A DNA stretch of 64,000 bases from Hoplostethus atlanticus. Taxonomy: Eukaryota; Chordata; Actinopteri; Trachichthyiformes; Trachichthyidae. The position numbers and the translations under genes are program-made. Location: positions 682,501 to 746,500 of the forward strand of contig JAXDDX010000018.1 of assembly GCA_034670405.1 (NCBI GenBank), read 5' to 3'. Positions 36,402 to 47,800 of the stretch are shown piece by piece; the first letter of the stretch is position 1, and each line of letters opens with the position of its first letter. The notes below the pieces were generated by a model. The model was given only the letters and a program-made list of their open reading frames with translations, was not told where the DNA came from and did no database searches.

Positions 36402-39400
36402 ATGTCTGCACGCATTAAATACCTGCACTTTGGCTTTCCTGGAACGAGGCACAGTGAATGGTAGTTCATCAGCAGTGCTGTGAGACTTGGGCAGAAGGTA
36501 GGGGTAGAACTCGTCCTTGTACTTGTTCTTAAAGATCTGGAGCAGACAAAACAATTGAAATGAAAGTCAGATATTTCTTGCACTTCCATTTAGACATGCA
36601 AAGATTGTCCTCTGCAACTCTTGTTTTGAAGTCTGACCTTGGTAAAGTTCCAGCGTTGGATGAAGTGGCGGGCCAGGTCCCTGGCTGCTCTGCCATGAAT
36701 AGCTACAGACAGGTCACGCCATGGCATGCGAGGCACTTGAGTGCGGTCAAAGTTGTCTGAAAAAAATAAAAGGCAACGGTTTCAACACTTGTTTAGTCTG
36801 CGTCTGTGTGCTTGCACGTCTGTGTGTTTGTGTATGTGTGTGTGCCTGAGGGAGGAGATAGTAAAGGAGGTTTAGAACGTGTACCATCAAATGGTCGGTC
36901 CAGTTGGATCCAGTCTTTCCTGATAAAGTTGCTGTAGTCTTTGCCCAGCCACAGTTTACTGTTGCCCGTCAGATCCTCGGGGTTCTCCGTTTCCTGCACT
37001 GGCTCTGATGGCTTTGGACTCTCAGCCATCCCATTATCCTGGTTAACAGAGACATCTGTTTGTGTCTGATATAGCAAATACTCATTGGTTCACGAATGAC
37101 CATGAAAATATACTCTAATGACAATCAACGAGTGAAAAATGACTATCAGAGTCTAAACTTTTAATGTAACAAAGCACTTACATCTGTGGTATCCCTTGGC
37201 TCTGCCTCTAGGTGGTTGGCCGTTTCTGCAGGGCCCAGGTCAGTTAGTCGGTACAGGCTGTCATCCCACCTGCCAAACGCCAGGTCAAGGCCCCCCACAA
37301 AGGCTACCGTTTGGTCAATGGCCACCATCTTCTCATGGTGAGCCCACAGGAACACCACAGATGACACATGATCGGGATGTCGCATCACCTGATGGACATC
37401 AACGGGGAAAAACAGACATGAAAATATGAGATGTAGCTTATGCTGCACAAGCTGTTTGGAGAAATCTGAGGGGCATTTTATGTTTTTTTGGAGCTGGATC
37501 CATTAACTTCAATACTTTGGAAGAAGGCTGAGATGGAACTACAGGGCCAATTCACTGTGAGTTTGGTGGTCCTACAAATTTCAATGAAGTTTCGACTGGC
37601 ATGGGGGTGAATTTTCATTTTGGGGTCAACTATTCCTTCAACAGTTGTATTCTCCCTGCAGTGCAGTGCCAGTAATTGTCTTCACATGAGTATCAAAATG
37701 TGTGGAGAGCAGAGTCATTCTAAATCTTGAGACCTTGATGTTGGGGTGCATATTCATCAGAGTCTTCTTGCTGTGATCACTGTTGATACCCAGTGCTAGC
37801 TCCACCTCTTTGTAAAGCAGAACACACACTTTCACATCTTGTTCCTGCAGAGAATGGACAGAAACAAAGAGAAATGACATTTGAAAAAAAAAAAAAAAAG
37901 GACCAGGAAAGGTAGAGGGGCATTTGAAAACCATTTAAAAGATATAAAATGAGGAGAGAAAAATTCAGAGAGGCTCTGTACTGCTTTGCGTTTGAGTATC
38001 TCATCCAGGCGCCAGTACGTATCAGTAGCCGGTCTCTTCAGGAACACTTCAGGGCTGAGCCTGAGAGAAAGGACAGAGAACACTCTCCATCTATATTTAT
38101 ATGTTAACACTATTCAGCTGATGCTACAGAATATTTTTGCGATACAACATGTATGAAGGTAAAATAGAGACTCTACTCTCAAGGCTCATTTTACAGAATT
38201 CAGAATGATCAATTTACAGATGTGGATTTTGTTCCTGTGGATACCAAATCCAGACACGAGTACAGATCAAATCTTTCTGAGCGTTAAGATTCAAGTCCCT
38301 GTTGTACCTTCATAATATGTGCCAATTTCTTTTTCATAGACTGAACCCTATTCATCAGCATATCCTTGCTGACACTCACCACCAGTCTGTGATGAAGATC
38401 TCCTCCTTGGCTTGTTCGAGGGCATCGGCCAGGTCTTCAAAGTAGCCACTACCATTCACATACCTTTAAACAAAATCAATAAACAACTCAAGTTTAGCAA
38501 TTGAACACCGAACACACTCGGAAGGACACTGAAGAATGACATGCAGTGCAAATCTCTGACCATTTAGTGAGTGTGTCCTCCCGTGGCGGAGCAAAGCCCT
38601 GGAAGCGTTGCACTTTGAGAAAGTCAGAGGCATCTGCCAGCCCGTTGATTTCATGGCTCCACCACTGAGCCTGTCTATAGTTGCTGCATTTGATGATCAG
38701 ATTTCTAAATAAAAACAAAACACACCTAACATGTAATCATAGAATAACTTCATACATAAATATTTACCATCAATACATTATTTGCGCAGGAGATCCCATC
38801 ATATAATGTCATATTATACTTGAGGCATGGTGACCTCCATATGGAAAGCAACACATTGGTTGATGTTTTGACTCCTCTTGCAATGTGATCATGAGCACTT
38901 TTGTTAACGCTCCCCCCATTTCTGAGTGCCACGTGTATTTGAACAGATCTGGATTATATTCAGTAAGTAGTCATTGCTTGTATAGTCAAAAATGCATATT
39001 GTGCAATTCCATCTAAAAGTCTGCAGTCCATGATATTTTATCCCCAGGGTTCTCCTTCCATCGTTTTTCCATTTGTTTCTCAGAGGATTCAACTGCAGCT
39101 GCACTTGGCTCTAAATTATTCTGAAGCAGTATTCAATACATGGTTAATACAACCAAATATGGGTCTGAGTGATCATTTTAGGTTCATCCTTCTCCTCATC
39201 ATGCTCCTGCTACAGAGCTCCAAGATGAATGACTTTTCTCCCTACTTATTTACCTACTGAACTCTGGGAAGATTTTTTTGGGGGAAAAGACCTACTTGAG
39301 TTGTCCATAGCCTTCTTGAAGCTCCACAGCAGGAAGATGATAACTCAAAGCTGGTTTCACACCTTCAACCCTATCCAAATAATTGTGGCACCCGGAAATT

Positions 39401-42400
39401 GGTGGATGATGTACAAAAAAAGGACTATAGCCTTTAAGTGTTCATCTAATATGGCTCCCTCAAATGTCTTCCTCTACAGCTGACAGTGAGTACTTATTCT
39501 ATCATTTCTCAAGTATGGCATCAAACCATCAGACAATATGTTGCTGGAACTCTCAGCTTGGGGAATAGGAATGCACATCTGACTTACCGAGTGAAATTCT
39601 CAATGCAGACTCCATACTTGGTGTCTGTGTAAGCACGTCCCACTTTCACGTTGAACTCTGGGTCAAAGAGCAGCACAAAGGAAATGATCCCGTTGTCTCG
39701 GTTCATATACAGCAGGAAGGAGTCTTTGACCACCAGCCAGCGGCGTGACCAACGGAAGCAGAACTGATGGTGGCCAATGCAGTTCAGACCTTGGATTCGG
39801 TGACCTCCTGACCTCTTGAAGATGGGCCCCTCCCTGAGACAAATTGACACATAGCACACAATAATATCCTCTCACACATTTACTCATTGCCCCACTCTCA
39901 TTGTCGCTCACTCACTCACAAATAGTCTCTTTTCATGATTGTGCTTACAAGCCTTTGGGTCCAAGATCAGTGATGAAGGAGAGAGCACCGACAGAAAGGA
40001 ATTCCAGCTGAAACAAGACAATAGACAGTGCCACCTTACTGCATGACAAACCTGTGTGTGTGTGTGTGTGTGTGTGTTTTATATAGCTCTCACCATGCTG
40101 TGGTCATTCCTACAGAATGTGTTCTCCAACAGACCATTCAGGTACTCCTCAAGGTATTTCTGCAATACCAAGAGCAGATAGGAAATTGAGTGAAACACTA
40201 TGCAACCTCAACTCATCAAATTACCAGACAGACAAAACAGTCAGAGAGTAATAAAAAGACAAAGGTCATCAGTGATTGTTAGTGTTGTGGGGTAGAGATG
40301 GGCAGTATTTCCACTAAATATACAGTATTTCCAATGTGATACATTTCATTTATTTTTAGTTCCATTTTTATTTGTCAGGTGAAAATACACAATCATTTTT
40401 TTAAAAGAAAAAAACATAATTTCCAAAAGATATATTTCCCTGTGATATTAATATATGAGTGCTGTGATATGAGGCTCATCAAATTACTGAGTGCAACAAA
40501 ATAAGTAAATAAGCCAACTAATAGGCCTACATGAGGGACTCAGCTAAGACCAACACAGCAGAGACAAGTACAGGTTGGCATTGCACAGGATTCCCTTATG
40601 CCCTTAACAGCTTTCTACATTTAAACCTTGCTGTTCTATTAATGTATTTTTAATCAATTTTTGTTAATGTATCTGTTGATAATACATAATATGAATATTC
40701 TAAATTAAATATAATACATTTTAAAATCTTGCCACCACTATTTGGTAATTTAGTTTGTGCCCATCTCCGTTATCAGGGATATATTGTGTTTATGTGTTGG
40801 AGAGGCTTGTACACAGTATGTATAGCATTAGTATAGCATAGTATGTCTGACTGGTTTGCTTGATACCATTTTGCTGGAGGTCCTTCTGGTCCGTTCAGTC
40901 CCATGTAGGCTGGGCATTTCCTCAGACATAGCCCTCAGCTGCTGCCTCTCCTTTGCAAATCTATGGGAGGAATTTGAATAGGGTAGATGAGACTAGATGA
41001 GAAATCACAACAAGCCATCGCTCAGATTTCAGTTGCACCCCTCTCCATTAAACAAATGTCCTGCCGCACAGTCAGAGGTTGATTTGCATGATGAAGAGAG
41101 ACGGAGATGTGCACTGGCCTTCCCAGAGGCAGGAAGTGAAGCATCATCTTGTGCTTGTAAAGGTCTCGATGCAGCTCCTGGAAGTACTTGTACTTCCTCT
41201 TCACTGTCCAGGTGAACTGGCCATGTGTTAGGTGTACGGTGTACAGCGTGACCACGCGGACCTGGCGAGAGATTATAAAACATAGTTGCACAAATTTTAA
41301 ACATTAGAAAAATAACTGCATTTACTGAATGAAATTGTAATTTAACTAGCTTATAATTAAACTTGTTCTCTTCTTTGCTTTTTCTATTTTGCTAATATTC
41401 ATTCAGCAGTTACTACAGCAGTAATTAGAGTCACTTTCCTGATTTTACATTTTTTAAATTAAGTCGCCACGCCACTGAAACATATGGGGCTAGTCATTTT
41501 AGATATCATCTTACAACATTTACTAAAATCTATTTTAATTGCTACAAGTAAGTGTTCCAATTGCACAATAAGTAATCAATGGCAGTAATATTATCGCAAA
41601 GATTTTCATTATTATTATTGGAAATTATTATTAGAAAGTGACTTGAACAGTGCCTAGTAATGATTAACGACTATTAAGATTACTGGTGAGAGCTAATAAA
41701 TGACAATGATGATGTGTAGCCCCATTGAATTTACAATCTAAACAAACCTTTTTTTGTTTGCAAACAGTAAAAACAGAAAAATGACTGATGATTAAAGTTC
41801 CTATTAACTACTGAATAACTACTATTCTCTATTAAATAGGTAAAAATAAATCAGAAAACAAACTCCTAAAAACACAAGATACTAGTGACTATTTACGGTG
41901 AGCTCCATCAATATTTGGACAGCAACACTTCCCTTTTTTGGCTCCATACCGTCAATTAACAACACACAAGATCTTGGGCTCTTTTAGGTAAACGCCTACA
42001 TAGAGACATGGCTTGGGTGGAGAGGGGAACGGGTGAACGGGGGTAAATCATTGGCTGAGAGGGGCACCTCCCCTCTCAGATGTTTTGTTAAATTACAGCC
42101 CTGATACCTCCCGGGGCTGCCTCAAAGCAAGTCCAACAAAGTCAGGATATCTCATTGAACTCACTCTATCAACCAAGGATTGTCTAATTCAGCTATGAGC
42201 GCATTCACATAAACGGGGAGGGGGTTGGAACAAATAACCAATCACATGCAACATGGACTGATCCAGAGTAGCGTATTTAAAGAAACTATTGATCCCCACG
42301 GGGAAAGTTGCAGCAGCAGAAATAGGTCAAGGGAAACAGAGAACAGGGAAATAGAATACAGGTATAGTAAAAGAATACAATAAAAGCACTAAATTAGACT

Positions 42401-44829
42401 AGAATTGTGGGGTTTATGTAAATATAATCAGCCACATCATTAAAACCACTGACAGGTGAAGTGAATAATAATTGATTATTACAATGGCACCTGTCAAGGG
42501 GTGGGATATATTGGGAAGCAAGTTCTTGAAGTTGATGTGTTGGAAGCAGGAAAAATGGAGGATGTAAGGATCTGAGCAACTTTGACAAGGGCCAAATTGT
42601 GATGGCTAGACGACTGGGTCAGAGCATCTCCAAAACGGCAGGTCTTGTGGGGTGTTCCCGGTAAGCAGTGGTTAGTACCTACCAAAAGTGGTCAAAGGAA
42701 GGACCGGTGAACCGGCGACAGGGTCATGGACGCCCAAGGCTCATTGATGCGCGTGGGGAGCAAAGGCTAGCCCGTCTGGTCCGATCCCACAGAAGAGCTA
42801 CTGTAGCACAAATTGCTGAAAAAGATAATGCTGGCTATGATAGAAAGCTGCTGCGTATGGGGCTGCGTAGCCACAGACTGGTCGGAGTGCCCATGCTGAC
42901 CCCCGTCCACCACCGAAAGCGCCTACAAAGGGCACGTGAGCGTCAGAACTGGACCATGGAGCAATGGAAGAAGGTGGCCTGGTCTGATGAATCACATTTT
43001 CTTTTACATCCTGTGGACGGCCGTGTGCGTCGTTTACCTGGGGAAGAGATGGCACCAGGATGCAGTATGGGACGAAGGCAAGCCGGCTTAGGCAGTGTGA
43101 TGCTCTGGGCAATGTTCTGCTGGGAAACCTTGGGTCCTGGCATTCATGTGGATGTTACTTTGACACATACCACCTACCTAAACATTGTTGCAGACCAAGT
43201 ACGCCCCTTCATGGCAACGGTATTCCCTGATGGCAGTGGCCTCTTTCAGCAGGATAATGCTCCCTGCCACACTGCAAACATTGTTCAGGAATGGGTTGAG
43301 GAACATGACAAAGAGTTCAAGGTGTTTGGCCTCCAAATTCCCCAGATCTCAATCCGATCGAGCATCTGTGAGATGTGCTGGAAAAACAAGTCCGATCCAT
43401 GGATCCAATCCACCTCGCAACTTACAGGACTTAGAGGATCTGCTGCTAACGTCTTGGTGCCAGATACCACAGGACACCTTCAGAGGTCTTGTGGAGTCCA
43501 TGCCTCGACAGGTCAGAGCTGTATTTGCGGCGCGAGGGGGACTTAGACAATATTAGGCAGGTGGTTTTAATGTTATGGCTGATCAGTGTATACTGCCAAC
43601 AATTTCAAAATATTAAGTTCACTGTGAAAGTAAAAAAATATATAACAGCAAAAACAACAACTGCTGCTGCTGCCAGGCTTAAGAGGATTGCTGGAGGAAA
43701 ACTACAGATTGTGTAAAATGTAAGTAAAGAGGCTTACCACATTCACATTGAGGCTGTGAAAAGATTTTCTATACACAAAGTTTGTCTAATCCTATGGAAA
43801 AACTTCCAGCGCACTTCATATGGAACAGTAAATTTCATGCATTATTGTAGATGTTGTATAACTAAAGTCAAATAATGTAAGCCATCTGCTACTGGATAGA
43901 AGCCCTCTTTTATAGTGGTTCATGTCACAGTGGGCAAATGGCCTGGAAATGCTATAAACATTAAACCATCAGGGAAGTCAAAGGTGCTCTGACAAGCCCT
44001 TCTTACTGTCTGTTAGTTCAACAGAATCACCCTGTACTGTTCTTTTGATTACTTGTCCCACTGAGATTTTTCAATCTCAGTGGGCTAGAACAACAGCTGA
44101 AACAACCCACTCAGCAGTTCAGAAACCCAACTGTATCAACAATCACGGGCTAAACAGCTGACTCTTCTACGGCATCAATGAAGTGCAGTCAGTCAGTTTT
44201 AATTCCAGGGTGTTTTCAGACTTTCAGACTCCGGAACTCTCCGGATATAAAAACTGTCTTAAGGTGATTGTGTGCACTTCCATTTCATAGTCGTCCATCC
44301 ATCCTCTATACAAGTATAGAGCCAAAACGCCAAACATTGTATCACTGTCCAAATGTAGCTCACTGTAAGTACTAGTGCCCATTTTTAACAACTACCAAAT
44401 TTCCGGGAATACATTTTTAAACGGGTTGCCATTCACATCAGGAGAAAGATATTGCATACCTTAGAGCGAGTAGTATATTTCTCTGTGTTGTCCACTCTGC
44501 AGGTGACGGGGATACCAGGCATTAAGAAAGGTATACCTGCCTCCTTCACATCCGGAAGATGATGCACCATCATGAAAGTACGGCCCTCTGTGATTTGAAA
44601 GATTAGAATTTTTCACTGAATTTCTTCTAATACAACCATTAGGTGGCTCAACGGATGGGTGGGTGTTCATGAAAGGGACCTGTTTTTCCTCACCATCACT
44701 GAGCATGAGGCCATCGATCTCTTCTGGACTCAGAGTGTGGCAGTCCTTTGAGAAGCGCCTTCTGCCCAGGTTTTGGGCTGTCGAGCTGCTAGCCACTGGC
44801 TCGATCACTTCCTCCTCTGGACTGGCCAT
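27791..44829 (-). CDS. pld2: Phospholipase D2, complete, 23 coding exons
   Basis: Hydrolyses phosphatidylcholine to phosphatidic acid and choline at the plasma membrane and depends on PI(4,5)P2. Twenty-three exons join to 2895 coding bases: 964 residues plus stop, close to the roughly 930 of mammalian PLD2. ATG at 44829, TAA at 27791-27793. Order: variable N-terminus, PX domain (about 55-185), PH domain (about 205-310), HKD1 H448-K450-D455, HKD2 H786-K788-D793, and the conserved C-terminal PMEVWT-like end (here APVELWT). The loop region between the catalytic halves is short, as in PLD2, and lacks the long PLD1 insert. The C-terminal [10 protein letters not shown] also matches PLD2. The gene is upstream of mink1 on the same strand, as in human. 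A CAG acceptor just before the ATG suggests a non-coding first exon further right. Confidence 0.96.
28484..28805. mobile_element. Tc1-like MITE in pld2 intron 21
   Basis: About 320 bp with inverted ends GTCATGCTTGAAAGTT and AACTTTCAAGCATGAC next to TA and TG dinucleotides. It lies between pld2 exons 21 and 22. Internal sequence (CCCTGTGT, ACTCCTTCCATCAATAACTT, GACGACTTGGAGTAAAGGT) matches the longer degraded copy at 59700-60100, so it is a deletion derivative of the same family. Confidence 0.72.
33080..38463 (-). CDS. pld2: pld2 exons 9-16: first catalytic half with HKD1
   Basis: Exons: 38380-38463, 37982-38060, 37734-37844, 37182-37388, 36885-37065, 36638-36756, 36423-36536, 33080-33184. 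Landmarks are [33 protein letters not shown], then the HKD1 motif HEKMVAID with [16 protein letters not shown]. Exon 13 is the short variable loop; its acceptor must be tatatcag at the 37065 boundary, because the nearer cag would break the frame. [20 protein letters not shown] and [10 protein letters not shown] follow. All eight have canonical splice sites. Confidence 0.94.
34526..34552. repeat. GACA microsatellite
   Basis: Tandem ACAG units inside pld2 intron 15. Confidence 0.9.
36353..36399. repeat. GT microsatellite
   Basis: Uninterrupted GT run 24 bp left of pld2 exon 15, on the 3' (donor) side of that exon. Confidence 0.93.
37465..37645. repeat. Teleost DNA-repeat fragment in pld2 intron 11
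   Basis: The right side reads GTGAATTTTCATTTTGGGGT and CAACTATTCCTT, the common fish GGATAGTTCACCCC-type terminus. The opposite end is not clear, so only a fragment is claimed. Confidence 0.4.
38561..44829 (-). CDS. pld2: pld2 exons 1-8: N-terminus, PX and PH domains
   Basis: Exons: 44694-44829, 44460-44587, 41119-41261, 40867-40960, 40094-40159, 39949-40007, 39588-39833, 38561-38704. Exons 2-4 form the PX domain ([32 protein letters not shown]). Exon 7 holds most of the PH domain ([31 protein letters not shown]). The 106-bp intron between exons 1 and 2 is hidden inside a continuous open frame; splicing at GATG|gtgagg and cacag|AGGGCC restores the PX reading frame. The exon 3 donor reads AAG|gccagt, a GC donor. 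Where mammalian PLD2 has the palmitoylated Cys-Cys pair, this protein has Cys227-Ile228. Confidence 0.92.
42424..43590 (+). mobile_element. Tc1-like transposon, degraded, in pld2 intron 2
   Basis: The left end ATCAGCCACATCATTAAAAC pairs with the right end GTTTTAATGTTATGGCTGAT. TA lies at both sides. The element runs opposite to pld2. It resembles the widespread fish Tc1 family with CACTGATCAGCC-type ends. The left tip lacks a few bases present on the right. Confidence 0.88.
42555..43556 (+). pseudogene. Broken Tc1-like transposase
   Basis: Motifs in order: an N-terminal helix-turn-helix remnant ([19 protein letters not shown]), [16 protein letters not shown], first acidic residue in WSDES, second in QDNAPCH. 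A frameshift near 43335 moves the third region ([10 protein letters not shown]) to another frame, where TGA replaces the expected Trp codon after HL. The C-terminal end [18 protein letters not shown] is again readable in that second frame to 43556. A frameshift also precedes 42668. The longest open stretch is 42668-43546. Not functional. Confidence 0.9.
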
Positions 44830-47800
44830 TGTCCTGATGACAAGATGTTAAAAGGAGAGGGAGATTTGACAGTTTTTCACAAGTGAAATTCACAAACTTT
44901 AAGCGCTTTAAGTGTAAATGATTAATCAAAGATGGTTAATCAAGCACCCACAAAATAACCATTAGCGATATAGTAAGTGTTCTACAGTACAGGCAAAAAA
45001 TCCATGCCTTATTTCCAAGACAGCAGCATAATTTATGATCCAATCTTAGGGTGTAATTTGCCTTAACTGGATTAAAAATTATGATCATGTCAAGGGGCAA
45101 TTCACACTGGTTAAAGGGATTCAGTTGAATTCTCTTGATATAATAAATGGGGTCAAACCCATAATGTTTAATTCTAGGTTCTAAATTCAGTTTCAGTCTT
45201 CACTGACAATACTATCATCTATCAGCCAATGTATCTACAGTTCAACTGGCTGTTAGTAACTCAACGTCAAGGTTTTAATTTTATTCACACTTTGTTGGTT
45301 GATTTAAAACTGGTTTTAAAATAAGAAAAACTAAGTTAACCATTTTCTCTACATCTCATGATATTGAAACTCATGAGTTTCACGGTCAAGGTAACCAACA
45401 GCACCCCTCTGCTAACCTGCACTAGCTAGGCATAGTGGTAGGGAAGCAGTACTACCACTGCCAGCTCCTCCTGGGGGGTCCTGGGGGGAACACAGCTGTA
45501 CCACATCAGTAATCAAGGCAGCCAGAGAATCGCAGAGACAGTAGAGAGGAAGGTGGTTGCAAGTTGGTGTGTGAGCCAAGTCTGTGAGATGGTTGGAAAG
45601 ATTGAAGAGGAGACGCAAGTGGAGTGTGTGACCCCCATTATAGATTGGACGACAGCAGACTGTGATCCCTGGAAACCCGACCCCTGAGGACGGACACGAC
45701 AACGAATTGGATCTTGGACAAACGGTCATGGAAGCGCCTCGACCCCCAGCTATCCCTCCGCTTCTCACTCTTTATCCTCTGTGTGTCTTCCCAGGTCCCC
45801 CGGAGCCCTACATACCACTACCGGACCACGGCGATGCACCGCTCTCGTCCTCCCCCACTCTCTTCCGCTTCTTGCACTTTGACCAACTCTTGGCTCCTCA
45901 TTTACAGTGTTTCGGGTGCCGCCACGGGCTGGTGTATCACAGTATCTGTAATCTGGATCAATTCTGTTTGTCTTCCTGGATCACTACAATAATCATAATA
46001 CTACTGCACCTGGCTATAGCAAGCCAATAGTGGATTTGTGGTACTGGTTGAGGAAGAACACACTCCAAACAACACTCAACATGGACTGGCAGCAGATACA
46101 AAGTAAAACAGTCAATCTATGAACATTTCAACCACGCTCCAGTTGAACTGAGAACAAATTAAAGTTAATTTCTAAACCTCTTGAGCCAACTGCAAGAAGT
46201 TAGTCAGATGTTTCATATGGTTTCATGTATAGTTAGAGATGATCTATGGGTACAAGAGGACTCTTCATGTGAATCGAAATCCTTGAGGGGAGAATCAAAT
46301 ACTGATCACGTCACAACACAGCAGGAAGTCCGTCTCAATCGAGGTAGCTGCCACACACTGCAGTCATCTTTTGGTTTTGGTTTACCTGGTATTATCGTCG
46401 CCAGTGTGACACACAAGAAGTCGAGGGAGAGGGAGGGAGAAAAGGATTTGTGCACCCTGTTGTATACGAGTGGGCAGATGCCTTTGACTGGCTGAATGTA
46501 CTGTTGCCAAGGCAACAAGGCCATGGGGGAAGGGGGGTGAGGGAAGGAAGAAAAGGGTGGGGGGGTGAGGAAGGGAGGGAGTGTCAGGCAGTGAAAATGA
46601 GGCTGAAACACACTTGGATAGAATGCTTTATCGTATTCATTGATAGTCATGATTAAAGGAGCCACACCTAAAAAATAAACAGACATTTTGAAATCTAAAA
46701 ACTGAATACACCCACAAGTTTACGGTTGCAATAATTAGAATTGTTTTTTTAAAATCTAAAAATTAGAATACTACACATACAATAAATTATAATTAAAAAA
46801 TAAAGTTAAGACTTCTGCCTCCTACATTTGTACTTTTTACATTTATGCTTTCTACATAGTTTATCTGCTGCATTATTGATAGTATGCAGCCGATAGATGT
46901 GTGATAGATAGTAGCAATAGTAGTAGTAGCAGCAGTAATAGTAGAAGTAATAGTAGCAGTAGTAGTAGTAATAGTTGTAGCAGTAATAGTAGTAGCAGCA
47001 GCCATAACAGTAGAAAATTGCACAAAATCCAAATCTGTAGAGCAAGGATAGCCGGATCGCCTGTACCCTCCACTAAGCATACACAGTGTGCTTACGTGTT
47101 TGCATTACACTGGCATGCACTGGGGAAATACTGGTCACAACTTATTATTTTGTTTGTGTTTGTTCTCTGCCCTTTTGTTTTTCTGTTTATGTGTATCTGG
47201 TGTATGTACATTGTACATGTCTATTGTAATAAAAAAAACTATGAAGACTAAAAAACTAAACAGTTTGCACTGTTTGTTTAGTTTGGGTTTTCTGTGTGAT
47301 ACTACATGACAGAGACATTTCACAGATTCATAAAAGATTGCAACTCCCAGGTTCTTCAGCAATATGAATCAAATTAGCCAGGTAGGAGTGCTATGACTGA
47401 AAGCCAAAGCTAAGAAATTTAAAAGGCCACATCTTGCACACCATGCAGTCTTATTACTGTACATATCCGGCTATCCTTGCTCAACAAATTTCAAGTCTGC
47501 CACTTTGGATTTTGTGCAATTTTGATTTTGTCAAAAAAATCTAAAATCTCCTCTGACAAGATCTGACTGATTACCACCAAATCTGGCCAGGACCAGGCTG
47601 TCAGAGTTATCTACAGATGTTTGCTATCTTGTTGCATTGTGCCAATATTAACCAATGAACCTGCAACATGCATGGAGGATCATATTTCCATAATATTTCC
47701 ATAACTAATCATCATCATAAAAAATCATCATTCTTGCCAAATATTACACAAATCTATTACCCTAAATTGCCAGAAGGGATCATTATCATCTTATCATTTC

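Larger units (their letters stand above)
33185..36422 (-). other. pld2 intron 15 (3.2 kb)
   Basis: Contains a GACA microsatellite (34526-34552) and a GT microsatellite (36353-36399). I see no exon or recognised element in the rest. Confidence 0.55.
41262..44459 (-). other. pld2 intron 2 (3.2 kb)
   Basis: Holds the Tc1-like element (42424-43590) and a perfect 12-bp hairpin (44057-44084). The rest is AT-rich without recognised features. Confidence 0.6.

Noticed and set aside
42668-43546. 292-codon Tc1 transposase as a possibly active gene
   Set aside because: The N-terminus is broken upstream, the third catalytic region is out of frame and the correct frame has a stop.
27791-44829. Assignment of the phospholipase as PLD1
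   Set aside because: Several residues are PLD1-like, but the long PLD1 loop insert is absent, the C-terminal [10 protein letters not shown] matches PLD2, and mink1/chrne are PLD2 neighbours.
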